Origin: CAXWPM01 sp965206125
GTDB taxonomy: Bacteria; Acidobacteriota; Terriglobia; 20CM-2-55-15
NCBI GenBank assembly: GCA_965206125.1
Contig: CBDBIN010000045.1
Span: forward strand, 780,112 to 844,111
Direction: 5' to 3'
Length of the DNA: 64,000 nucleotides
Part shown: positions 33,476 to 42,204 of the stretch, piece by piece
How positions within the stretch are numbered: the first letter of the stretch is position 1
How the letters are laid out: each line of letters opens with the position of its first letter
Notes under the pieces: model-generated
What the model saw: the letters and a program-made list of their open reading frames with translations, nothing else
Database searches by the model: none
What the model was told of the DNA's origin: nothing
Translations under genes and position numbers: made by a program

Positions 33476-35941
33476 ATGCCAACAGTCAGAAGAGCCACTG
33501 GGTTGTCGCTCTGCCTGGTTCTGCTGGTCTTCGTCCACGAGCACGCCGCCGCAACCGAAACAAGTCCGCCGGGGGGCCCCCGGACCCTCACATCCGAACC
33601 GCAGAACGCAACGTCCCCGAGCGAGTTCATCGGTGAACACTGCCTCGCCTGCCACAACGAAGCACTCCTCACCGGAGGGCTGACACTCCAGGACATCGAT
33701 ACCGACGACGTCGCCGCCAACACGGACATCTGGGAGAAAGTGCTCTTCAAGCTCGGGACGGGTCAAATGCCGCCGATGGGGATGCCACGGCCCGATCCTG
33801 CAAGTACCCGCGCCATCGTGTCGTGGCTCGAAACCTCGCTCGACCGCGCGGCCGAGGCGAACCCCGATCCCGGTCGGGTCGGCGTCCACCGTCTGAACCA
33901 GACCGAGTATACGAACGCCATCCGGGATCTGCTTGCGCTCGAGATCAACGGGAAATCGCTCCTGTTGCCCGACGAGGCGGATTCTGGCTTCGACAACGTC
34001 GCGGCCAGCCTCACGATGTCGCCGGCACACCTGGAACGCTACATGTCGGCGGCCCGCAAGATCAGCCGGCTCGCCGTGGGCGACCCGACCATCGGTGCCG
34101 TTCCGGCCTTCGAAGTGCACCAGGTATCCGGACTCCTGGTTCAGGACAACCGGGTCAGCGAGGACCTGCCGTTCGGCTCCCGCGGCGGCACGGCGATCCG
34201 GCATCATTTTCCGCTGGATGGAGAGTACGTCATTCGGGTGCGCCTCAGGCGGCAGATCTACGACTACATCGTCGGCATGGGCTCGGCCCAAAAACTCGAC
34301 ATCCGGGTCGACGGAAAGCGCGTTGCGAGGTTCATCGTCGGCGGTGCGGCGCCGGGCGTCGCCGGCCCGTTGACGTGGGTCGGAGAGATCGTCGGAGAAA
34401 CCGCGTGGGAGCTGTACATGCACGACGCGGATGACGACCTGGAAATCCGTGTACCCGTCGAGGCAGGAACGCGGACGGTAGCAGTGTCCTTCGTCGACAG
34501 TCCTCGGGAACCGGAAGGGTTCCCCCAACCGGTGATGGAGGAAAGGGATTTCGGCCGAATCTTCGATGAACAATACGACGGCTACGCGGCCGTGGATACG
34601 GTCGCCATCGGCGGGCCGTACCTCGCGGAAGGGCCGGGGGACACACCGAGCCGTCGGCGAGTGTTCGTCTGCCGCCCGGCGAGCGTCGAGGACGAGGCGC
34701 CGTGCGCCCGAACGATCCTGTCAACGCTTGCCGGCCGCGCGTACCGCAGGCCGGCAACCGACCGGGAAATCGGGACCTTGATGGACTTCTACGAGATTGG
34801 ACAGCGCCAGGGAGACTTCGAGGCCGGGATACAGTCGGCAATCGAAAGGCTCCTGGTCAGCTTTAACTTCTTGTTCCGCATCGAGGCCGATCCGGCTGAT
34901 CTGGCCCCGGGAACGGTCTACAGATTGAGCGACGTGGACCTGGCTTCCCGCCTGTCGTTCTTCCTGTGGAGCAGCATCCCGGACGAGGAACTTCTGGACC
35001 GGGCAGCCGCCGGCGAACTCCACGATCCCGAGGTTCTCGAAAATCAGGTACGACGGATGCTGGCCGATCCCCGGTCGAGGAATCTCGTCGACAATTTCTC
35101 GGGCCAGTGGCTCAACGTGCGCAAGGCCAATACGTGGCAGCCAGACCCCGACGGGTTCCCGTTCTTCGAAGAAAACCTGCGGCAGGCCATCCTGGCGGAA
35201 ACGGAGCTTTTCATCGACAGCCAACTTCGCGGGGACCGGAGCGTAGTGGAAATGTTGAGCGCCGACTACTCGTTCGTCAACGAGCGACTGGCCAAGCACT
35301 ACGGACTACCCGGCATATACGGAGAGCGTTTCCGTAGGGTGAAGTTCGACGACGGGCGGCGCGGTGGCCTGCTGGGCCAGGGCAGCATCCTGATGGTGAC
35401 CTCTTATCCGGACCGCACGACGCCGGTGATGCGGGGCCTGTGGTTGCTCGACAACATGCTGGGAATGCCGCCTCCGCCGCCGCCTGCCAACGTGCCGGAC
35501 CTGGAGGGCAGCACGGAGGACGGCCGCACCCTGTCGATACGGGAGCAGATGGCACGTCACGCGGAAAATCCCTCCTGCGCGATCTGCCACGTAAGGATGG
35601 ACCCTCTTGGCTTCGCGCTCGAGAACTTCGATGCGGTCGGCCGGTATCGCACTGAGGCCGACGGCATTCCGATCGACGCGTCCACAGTTTTCACCGACGG
35701 CACGACGATCGACGGCATCGATGGGGTCCGGAGATTCCTGTTGGCCCATCGTAAGGATTTCGTCAAGAGCCTCACCGGAAGACTTCTGACATTCGCCCTC
35801 GGTCGCAGGGTCGAATACTCCGACCACCCGGCCATCCGCAAGATTCTGCGGGACGCCGCCGACACCAACTACCGGTGGTCGTCCATCATTCTGGGAATCG
35901 TAAACAGCACTCCGTTTCAGATGAGGAGAACAGCGTCATGA
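33476..35941 (+). CDS. Exported diheme DUF1592-type protein, cassette 4
   Basis: 821 residues. Signal MPTVRRATGLSLCLVLLVFVHEHAAA; GGAGAGG 6 nt before the ATG. Haem sites are CLACHNEALLTGG near residue 58 and CAICHVRMDPLGFALENFDAVG near 700. It is more divergent than the cassette 1-3 copies (DVASRLSFFLWSSIPDEELLD, LEINGKSLLLPDEADSGFDN) and is on the opposite strand. Its final ATGA overlaps the DUF1552-4 start, so the pair is translationally coupled. Confidence 0.9.
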   Translation: MPTVRRATGLSLCLVLLVFVHEHAAATETSPPGGPRTLTSEPQNATSPSEFIGEHCLACHNEALLTGGLTLQDIDTDDVAANTDIWEKVLFKLGTGQMPPMGMPRPDPASTRAIVSWLETSLDRAAEANPDPGRVGVHRLNQTEYTNAIRDLLALEINGKSLLLPDEADSGFDNVAASLTMSPAHLERYMSAARKISRLAVGDPTIGAVPAFEVHQVSGLLVQDNRVSEDLPFGSRGGTAIRHHFPLDGEYVIRVRLRRQIYDYIVGMGSAQKLDIRVDGKRVARFIVGGAAPGVAGPLTWVGEIVGETAWELYMHDADDDLEIRVPVEAGTRTVAVSFVDSPREPEGFPQPVMEERDFGRIFDEQYDGYAAVDTVAIGGPYLAEGPGDTPSRRRVFVCRPASVEDEAPCARTILSTLAGRAYRRPATDREIGTLMDFYEIGQRQGDFEAGIQSAIERLLVSFNFLFRIEADPADLAPGTVYRLSDVDLASRLSFFLWSSIPDEELLDRAAAGELHDPEVLENQVRRMLADPRSRNLVDNFSGQWLNVRKANTWQPDPDGFPFFEENLRQAILAETELFIDSQLRGDRSVVEMLSADYSFVNERLAKHYGLPGIYGERFRRVKFDDGRRGGLLGQGSILMVTSYPDRTTPVMRGLWLLDNMLGMPPPPPPANVPDLEGSTEDGRTLSIREQMARHAENPSCAICHVRMDPLGFALENFDAVGRYRTEADGIPIDASTVFTDGTTIDGIDGVRRFLLAHRKDFVKSLTGRLLTFALGRRVEYSDHPAIRKILRDAADTNYRWSSIILGIVNSTPFQMRRTAS

Positions 35942-37275
35942 TCATCACAAAGAAGGCCATCTCTCGCCGCACTATGCTGCGTGGCATCGGCGCAACGCTG
36001 GCGTTGCCGCTGCTGGATGCCATGGTGCCGCCGTTGACTGCACTGGCACAGACCCCTGCCCGGAGCACGATCCGCTTCGGCGCGGTTTACATCCCCAACG
36101 GCGTGATACCTGGTCTCTGGGTTCCCCCGACCGAAGGCTTGGGGTTCGAGTTCTCGCCCACCCTCGAGCCTCTGGAGCCGTTCCGGGATCACCTCCTCGT
36201 CTTAAGCGGGCTCGACAGCCTGCCACCGCCGCCCGAGGGCGCGCCCAGCTATCCGCACGCGAAGGCCAGCACAAAGTTCCTGACGGACGTGTTCCCGCAC
36301 CGCGAGCTGCGGGCGGGGATTTCGATGGACCAGATCGCAGCGAACTTCATCGGGCAGGACACGCCTCTGCCGTCACTGGAACTCTCCCTGGAGTCGGTGG
36401 ATGCCGGCGCAACTTGCGACTACGGGAGCTGCGTGTACACCGGTACGATTTCCTGGGCCGGACCAACGTCGCCGTTGCCCATGGAGACCGACCCGGCCGC
36501 CACGTTCGAACGGCTTTTCGGCGAGGACACTACGGATCCAGTGGCCCGGCGCGCCAGCCTCGAGCGGAAAGGCAGCATTCTCGACTCGCTGCTCGGTGAG
36601 GTTGCCGACATACGCAAAAGGGTCGGGCCGGACGATGAGAACAAGATATCCGGATATCTCGAGAACATCCGAGACGTCGAGCGGCGCATAGAAAAAGCGA
36701 CTGCCGAAGACATCGACCTTCCCGCCGTGGCCCGGCCTGCCGGCATTCCGACAGCGTTTGCAGATTATGCGAAGTTGATGTTCGACCTGCAGGTACTGGC
36801 ATACCAGGGAGACGTCACACGGGTGATGACCTTCATGCTCGGCCGGGAATTCAGCGGCCGGACCTATCCCGAGATCGGTGTGCCCGACGCGCATCACCCG
36901 ATCTCGCATCACCGAAACCAGCCGGAACGGATGGATCGGTGCGCCAGGATCAACCACTACCACGTCACGCAGTTCAAGTATTACCTCGAGAAGCTGGCTG
37001 CCACGCCGGACGGCGATCAGTCCCTTCTCGACCAGGTTGCGATCGTCTACGGTGGGGGCATGAGCGAAGGCAACGGCCATCGTCCCGAGAACCTGCCGAT
37101 CGTGCTGGCCGGCGGCGGCGCAGGCCAGCTCAAGGGCGGGCGCCACATCAAGTATCCGAAGGGTACGCCGCTGGCGAACCTGCACATGACGCTCCTGGAC
37201 AAACTCGGTGCGCCGGTCGAGAGCATGGGCGACAGTACGGGCATGCTCGACCTCGATGCAGTGTCAGGAGAGTAG
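35938..37275 (+). CDS. DUF1552 family protein, Tat-exported, cassette 4
   Basis: 445 residues. ATG 35938 overlaps the upstream stop (ATGA) and has AGGAG 9 nt before it. Tat signal ISRRTMLRG then IGATLALPLLDAMVPP. It reads like the standard DUF1552 form (FGAVYIPNGVIPGLWVPPTEGLGFEFSPTLEPLEPFRDHLLVLSG, split here) and lacks the GSTxYG insertion of cassettes 1-3. HHPISHHRNQPE and LLDQVAIVYGGGMSEGN are conserved. The C-terminus continues past GDSTGMLDL with AVSGE. Confidence 0.9.
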   Translation: MIITKKAISRRTMLRGIGATLALPLLDAMVPPLTALAQTPARSTIRFGAVYIPNGVIPGLWVPPTEGLGFEFSPTLEPLEPFRDHLLVLSGLDSLPPPPEGAPSYPHAKASTKFLTDVFPHRELRAGISMDQIAANFIGQDTPLPSLELSLESVDAGATCDYGSCVYTGTISWAGPTSPLPMETDPAATFERLFGEDTTDPVARRASLERKGSILDSLLGEVADIRKRVGPDDENKISGYLENIRDVERRIEKATAEDIDLPAVARPAGIPTAFADYAKLMFDLQVLAYQGDVTRVMTFMLGREFSGRTYPEIGVPDAHHPISHHRNQPERMDRCARINHYHVTQFKYYLEKLAATPDGDQSLLDQVAIVYGGGMSEGNGHRPENLPIVLAGGGAGQLKGGRHIKYPKGTPLANLHMTLLDKLGAPVESMGDSTGMLDLDAVSGE

Positions 37276-37329
37276 GTATTGATTGGCACGGTAAAGGCGG
37301 TCGAACGACCGGATTTGAGGCAAGGCAAT

Positions 37330-38859
37330 ATGCCACATGTGGATAGAGGTGTCTGTCGCATTCTCCTATCCACGGCCCTCGTGCTGTTGTCCGCCGGCTT
37401 CGCACAGGCTCAGTTGGTGGAAGCCGTCAAGCGGAACGACGTGTCTGGGGTACGGACCCTGCTCGCCGACGAGGTCGATGTGAATCAGACCGCGGGCGAT
37501 GGAACGACGGCGCTGCACTGGGCAGCCTACCGGGCTGATTTGGACACGCTCGACCTGTTGATTGCCGCGGGGGCAAACGTCAACGCGGCCAATGACCTTC
37601 GGATCACGCCACTCGCCCTGGCCAGTGCCCACCCGGACGCGGCAATTGTGGAAAGATTGCTCGTTTCGGGGGCCGTTCCAAACGCCGCAAGCGAAGCAGG
37701 AATGACCCCGCTGATGGAGGCCTCACGGACGGGCAACCTCGATGGGGTGCTCGCACTGCTGGCATATGGAGCGGATGTGAACGCGCGAGAGAGTTCGCGC
37801 GGTCAGACTGCTTTGATGTGGGCAGTGTCGCAGAAACACTCGGAAGTCGTCCGCTCGCTACTCGAACACGGCGCCGACGTCGGCGCGCGTTCCCTGACAC
37901 TTATTAGGATGGTCAAGCTGGACCGCGGCGGCGGCGGAAGACGGTCGCCCGAGGTTGCGACCCCAATCGAGACGGGGGGAAGCACGCCGTTGGTGTTCGC
38001 CGCCCGGGTCGGCGATGTTGAATCTGCCCGGCTCCTTCTGGAGGCGGAGGCAAACGCCAACGACATTGCGGCCGACGGCCACTCGGCTCTGGTTATGGCA
38101 GCATTCGCGGACCACCCGGATGTCGTCGAAGTACTGCTCGAAGCCGGTGCGAACCCCGATAGTTTTGGCGGGGGATACACGGCGCTGCATGCCGCCGCGC
38201 TGCGGGGCAACCTCGGGACTGTCAACCTGCTCCTAGCCGGGGGTGCGGATCCTAATCTCCCCCTCATCAAGGGTTCCCGGGTCAATCGATTCGGCATTCA
38301 GTGGGCACTGTCCGACGGGCTCGTTGGTGCGACGCCACTGTTGATCGCCGCCTCATACCTCGAAGTTGAGCTCGTGCGCGCCCTAGCCGCCGGTGGAGCC
38401 AATCTCATGGCCGCCATGCCGAACGGGACCACGCCGCTCCTGGCGGCGGCTGGAATCCGGGTCGACGTGGTGACTCGCCCGATAGATCAGGAGAGAGCCG
38501 GGGATACGAATACCGGGTACCGAAACCTCCCGCTCGAAGAGAGCCGCATCCTCCAGGCTGTCGAAGCGCTACTCGACGCGAGCGCTGACGTCAACGGCGC
38601 CAACAAGGCCGGTGACACGGCACTGCACGCCGCGACCGGTGGCGCCCGCCTTTCCGTTATTCAGTTGCTCGCCGACCGAGGAGCAGACCTCAACGCCCAG
38701 AACCAGAACGGACAGACTCCCCTGTCACTGACGACTGGAAGAGGAGGCGGACGGGGACGGGCGGGAGGAGGGGGCCGTGGTGGCCGTGGCGGTCGAGGCC
38801 CTTCGCCCGAACAACAAGCAGCCGGCGAACTCCTCCGAAAACTGGGTGCGACGGACTGA
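37330..38859 (+). CDS. Exported ankyrin-repeat protein with Gly-Arg-rich C-terminus, cassette 4
   Basis: About 509 residues from ATG 37330 (AAGG 5 nt upstream; the frame is open back to a TTG at 37279). Signal RGVCRILLSTALVLLSAGFAQA. Ankyrin units run from QLVEAVKRNDVSGVRTLLADEVDVN to ARLSVIQLLADRGADLNAQ. The C-terminus is a glycine-arginine-rich stretch (38742-38810) followed by PSPEQQAAGELLRKLGATD. The SENS-Cys-Cys tail of cassettes 1-3 is absent. A second GR patch (DRGGGGRRSPE) sits near residue 200. Confidence 0.86.
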   Translation: MPHVDRGVCRILLSTALVLLSAGFAQAQLVEAVKRNDVSGVRTLLADEVDVNQTAGDGTTALHWAAYRADLDTLDLLIAAGANVNAANDLRITPLALASAHPDAAIVERLLVSGAVPNAASEAGMTPLMEASRTGNLDGVLALLAYGADVNARESSRGQTALMWAVSQKHSEVVRSLLEHGADVGARSLTLIRMVKLDRGGGGRRSPEVATPIETGGSTPLVFAARVGDVESARLLLEAEANANDIAADGHSALVMAAFADHPDVVEVLLEAGANPDSFGGGYTALHAAALRGNLGTVNLLLAGGADPNLPLIKGSRVNRFGIQWALSDGLVGATPLLIAASYLEVELVRALAAGGANLMAAMPNGTTPLLAAAGIRVDVVTRPIDQERAGDTNTGYRNLPLEESRILQAVEALLDASADVNGANKAGDTALHAATGGARLSVIQLLADRGADLNAQNQNGQTPLSLTTGRGGGRGRAGGGGRGGRGGRGPSPEQQAAGELLRKLGATD

Positions 38860-38931
38860 AGCGGTCTGCTTCCGCTTCGGGAACCGCTCAAACACGCGCG
38901 CCGCGAATCCACTTCAAAAAGTGAGGATCAA

Positions 38932-39624
38932 ATGAACCACGACGATAAACGACGTTCGTTGATGACTGGCCTGGGTGCGGCAACCGCCGCAGCAGCCGCG
39001 GCCGCCTTCGTTCCGGGAACCCTTCCTGCTCAAACCCGGGCGGGTGGGTTTCAACCCGCCCGCCACAGCCAGGACGGTTGGCTGGGCGAACTCGCGGGCC
39101 AACATCGAATCTTCATCGATTCCGCAACGGCGACCGGGGGAGCCGAGGCACTGCTCTACGCCAACAACCTGTATACAGCCAACCAGGGCGCCTACGACCT
39201 CGACCCGGCCGACCTGGCCATGGTCGTGTGCCTCCGGCACTTCTCGACGCCGTTTGCATACTCCGATGCTGTCTGGGAGAAATACGGCAGGGTGTTCAGC
39301 AACGTGATGCAGTTTGTCGACCCGAACACGGGTATCGCACCGTCGTCGAACCTGATGAATTCCACCGACTATTACGGGTTCGCTCTACCTAACGTGGGGA
39401 ACACGATCGACTCTCTGCTCGAACGCGGTACGCAGTTTGCCGTGTGCAATGCGGCCACTCAATTCTTTGCCGGACAGGTCTCCCAGGCAGCGGGCATCGG
39501 TAGCGACGAGGCCTACGACGAATTGGTGGCCAGCGCGATCCCGAACAGCCGTTTCGTGTCTGCGGGGGTGGTGGCGGTGACCCGGGCCCAGGAGTACGGC
39601 TACAGTTTGCTGTACGCAGGCTGA
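38932..39624 (+). CDS. Tat-exported DsrE-like protein
   Basis: 230 residues. The leader contains DKRRSLMTGLGAATAAAAAAAFVPG, a twin-arginine signal. The C-terminal half resembles DsrE/YchN-type folds: SLLERGTQFAVCNAATQFFAGQ, with the Cys at the usual small-residue/cysteine position, then IPNSRFVSAGVVAVTRAQEYGYSLLYAG. DsrE-family proteins often act in sulfur relay, but exported versions have no assigned role. It lies 72 bp downstream of cassette 4 and may be cotranscribed with it. It ends before a hairpin at 39639-39668. Confidence 0.72.
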   Translation: MNHDDKRRSLMTGLGAATAAAAAAAFVPGTLPAQTRAGGFQPARHSQDGWLGELAGQHRIFIDSATATGGAEALLYANNLYTANQGAYDLDPADLAMVVCLRHFSTPFAYSDAVWEKYGRVFSNVMQFVDPNTGIAPSSNLMNSTDYYGFALPNVGNTIDSLLERGTQFAVCNAATQFFAGQVSQAAGIGSDEAYDELVASAIPNSRFVSAGVVAVTRAQEYGYSLLYAG

Positions 39625-39638
39625 TTGCGTTTACGGAA

Positions 39639-39668
39639 AAATAGGGACAGGCACCTCTGGCCCTATTT
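39639..39668. terminator. REP-B-like hairpin between convergent genes, probable terminator
   Basis: AAATAGGG (39639-39646) pairs with CCCTATTT (39661-39668). The interior GGGACAGGCACCT resembles REP family B. It includes the stop codon of the RibA-RibD_C gene and lies 15 bp after the DsrE-like gene. Confidence 0.65.
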
Positions 39669-41132
39669 AACAACGGGGGATGCAGGCGCCACCGTAGCGA
39701 CGCGTAGTTTGGCTCGACCCGTACCCGAAACCGGCTTCTCCACGTCCGCATAGACGACAAGGTCGCCCGCGAGAGACTCGTGCCGGACATTCGTCAATCT
39801 TGTGCGAGCCGGAACTCTTGCCAGGGACTTGACGGCATTCAAGCCGCCCACGACTTGCGGCGCGATCGTCACGATCATCCGGTCGACTAAATCGCCGGCC
39901 AGGAAGTCGGTGATGACCTGGGCCCCGCCCTCAACCATCAGGGAGTGGATGCCCTGCCCATACAAACGCCCGAGCAGTATTCCCAGATCCACCCGCCCGC
40001 CGGCTTCGGACGGTACACGGATGACGTCCGCTCCAGCGTCACGCAGCCGTCTTTCACGCTCGACGCTCGCCCCTATGGTCGTGGCAATGATCGGCTGGAC
40101 CGACCCGGAGCGCAACAGCCGGGCCCCGAGCGGCAGGCGCAAGCAACTATCCAGAACGATGGGCCGTGGATTCTTCCCTTCAACAAGGCGAACGGTCAGT
40201 CGTGGGTCGTCGGAAAGAACGGTATTGATCCCGACCAGGATCGCGTCGTGCAACGCACGCAACTCGTGGGTTAGTGTTTGCGATTCGCGGTTGCTGAGCT
40301 GAAGCGGTTTTCCGGACTCGGCCGCGATCGATCCGTCCAGACTCTGGGCGAAACTCAGGGTCACCGACGGAACGCCCTCCCGGCGACGACCGGGTTCGTC
40401 GGACCCCAGTCGCCGACCGAGATGCGCCACGATTCGGGCGCCGATACGCTGCTCGTCGTTGTCGAAAAACCCAGCAGGTACCCTCGGATTTGCGCTTCCG
40501 TTCGAGGGGGTTTCCGGCGCCGGCCAGGGTTTCATGAGGTGCCCCATTTTGGAGGCTTTCGTCTGCAGGTAGGCGTAGTTCTCCGGACGCGGTTGAATCT
40601 CATACTGCACCCGCTCGACCACGCGGATGCCACAAGCCTCCAGCGCTTTCACCTTCTCGGGGTTGTTCGTCACGAGTCGAACCGAATGGATCCCGTGGTC
40701 TTTCAGCATCGCGGCTGCGTGCTTGTAGCTTCGAAGATCGGCCGGGAACCCCAGATGCAGATTCGCTTCCACGGTATCCATCCCGACGTCTTGCAGGGCG
40801 TAGGCGCGAATCTTGTTGTCCAGCCCGATGCCACGCCCTTCTTGTCTCAGGTACAGGATCAGGCCGCGGCCTTCGGCGGACACACAGCGCATCGCGGCCT
40901 GCAACTGCTCACCGCAATCACAGCGAACCGAGCCGAAGACGTCGCCTGTCAAACACTCCGAGTGGATGCGGACCAGGGGGGGCGGGCCGTCGAGTTCCCC
41001 CATATGAAGTGACAGGTTCTCCTTGCGATCATGATCCCGGTAGACGGTAACCGTGAATTCGCCAAACGCCGTCGGCAGCCGCGCCGATGACGATCGGAAG
41101 ACCGTGTCACTGGTTTCTGTTCGAGAGCCCAT
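39663..41132 (-). CDS. ribA: GTP cyclohydrolase II fused to a RibD C-terminal-type reductase domain
   Basis: 489 residues. N-terminal RibA domain (about 20-210) with zinc ligands Cys60, Cys71 and Cys73 (HSECLTGDVFGSVRCDCGEQ) and the catalytic region YLRQEGRGIGLDNKI. A linker follows, then from about residue 245 a RibD_C domain (VTLSFAQSLDGSIAAESGKPLQLSN, LVGINTVLSDDPRLTVR, SLMVEGGAQVITDFL). The deaminase half of RibD and the RibB domain are missing. It would open GTP to a diaminopyrimidine and reduce a ribosylamino intermediate. Its neighbours suggest secondary pterin/flavin chemistry rather than housekeeping riboflavin synthesis (inference). Confidence 0.92.
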   Translation of the reverse strand: MGSRTETSDTVFRSSSARLPTAFGEFTVTVYRDHDRKENLSLHMGELDGPPPLVRIHSECLTGDVFGSVRCDCGEQLQAAMRCVSAEGRGLILYLRQEGRGIGLDNKIRAYALQDVGMDTVEANLHLGFPADLRSYKHAAAMLKDHGIHSVRLVTNNPEKVKALEACGIRVVERVQYEIQPRPENYAYLQTKASKMGHLMKPWPAPETPSNGSANPRVPAGFFDNDEQRIGARIVAHLGRRLGSDEPGRRREGVPSVTLSFAQSLDGSIAAESGKPLQLSNRESQTLTHELRALHDAILVGINTVLSDDPRLTVRLVEGKNPRPIVLDSCLRLPLGARLLRSGSVQPIIATTIGASVERERRLRDAGADVIRVPSEAGGRVDLGILLGRLYGQGIHSLMVEGGAQVITDFLAGDLVDRMIVTIAPQVVGGLNAVKSLARVPARTRLTNVRHESLAGDLVVYADVEKPVSGTGRAKLRVATVAPASPVVK

Positions 41133-41175
41133 ATTCCAATTCCGGAAAGCAAGAGCCGGTATAAGCTGAAGCCCT

Positions 41176-42048
41176 TCAGGTATTCCGGAACCGTCGAGCC
41201 AGCGGCATTCGCGACCGAGCTAAACACAAAGGAGAAGCCCCGTCAACGACTCCTGTGGATCGGTGATGCGAGGATTCAGAGCCTGTTAGCAGCCTCTCTC
41301 GAGCAAGCCACCCAACATCGATCGCGAACGAAGCGCCCAACAGCGCAAGACCGGCTAATGCGACGACGTCGCTCATGGGTCGGGTCACGACCGGCGCGAG
41401 GCAGACAATCAGCGATAGCGCCTGCACGACACAGACAGTCTGACGCCGTCGGCTTTCGGGAAGCGAACGTCTCATCCAGGGCAGCAGATAGCCCGATCCA
41501 ACGAACACGTAACGCATCAACCCGGCCGCAAGAATCCACGGGCCGGCCTTTCCGAAGCGCCAGGCGAGCGCGGCGCAGCCGAGAATCAGCATCGCATCGG
41601 TCTCCATGTCGAAACGCGCCCCGAAAACGCCGGTTTCGCTCCGCCGACGTGCGAGCCACCCATCGACGCCGTCCAGCACCACGATCACAAAAGCGGTAAT
41701 CGCTGCAAACCAGGCAGCCGCAGGCGTCGCCTCTTCAGCGATGAGAGCCAGCAACAACGCTGTCAGCGCGGCTCGCGCCAGGGTAACGCGGTTGGCCGAT
41801 CCAAACGTGCGAGACGGTATGTGCTTTCGAGCAAGCACAACCATCACTGACGCTCCAAGGCCGAAAGCCAACATCACCCGGAGCGGGAAGGTCTCACCGA
41901 GGTCGAGTAGTCGTCCCACGACCCAGGCAACCCCGGCAATTCCCACAAGCGACACTACGACGCTGGATGCGACGCTCCTCGCCAACGCCGGGGTTCGATC
42001 GGCACCGTCGGTCAGGACCGAGGTGATGGCGGCGGGTTTGGTTTCCAA
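41176..42048 (-). CDS. CDP-alcohol phosphatidyltransferase family membrane protein
   Basis: 290 residues with about six hydrophobic segments. The complete family signature is present: Asp126, Asp129-Gly130, Ala133-Arg134, Gly143, Asp147 and Asp151 (pattern DxxDGxxARx8Gx3Dx3D). It transfers a phosphoryl alcohol from a CDP-linked donor to an acceptor alcohol at the membrane. Neither donor nor acceptor can be named. It is encoded 43 bp upstream of ribA on the same strand and divergently from the dehydrogenase gene, with a 156-bp shared upstream region. Confidence 0.9.
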   Translation of the reverse strand: METKPAAITSVLTDGADRTPALARSVASSVVVSLVGIAGVAWVVGRLLDLGETFPLRVMLAFGLGASVMVVLARKHIPSRTFGSANRVTLARAALTALLLALIAEEATPAAAWFAAITAFVIVVLDGVDGWLARRRSETGVFGARFDMETDAMLILGCAALAWRFGKAGPWILAAGLMRYVFVGSGYLLPWMRRSLPESRRRQTVCVVQALSLIVCLAPVVTRPMSDVVALAGLALLGASFAIDVGWLARERLLTGSESSHHRSTGVVDGASPLCLARSRMPLARRFRNT

Positions 42049-42204
42049 TCTCGAAGACTCCCGGTCTTTATATATAGTGTTTGGGCACGCACGCTCGGAA
42101 GTGCGTTCCCGAACTCATGATGCTTGGATTCCGCAGGATACTGACACTTTTTCGGGTCGAGTTTCAAGCGACGCCCGATCGCACTGTGAGCTTGCTGGAA
42201 CAAG

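Noticed and set aside
39663..41132. FMN riboswitch before the RibA fusion gene
   Set aside because: The 43-bp gap to the upstream gene is too short, and none of the conserved RFN elements were seen near 41133-42204.
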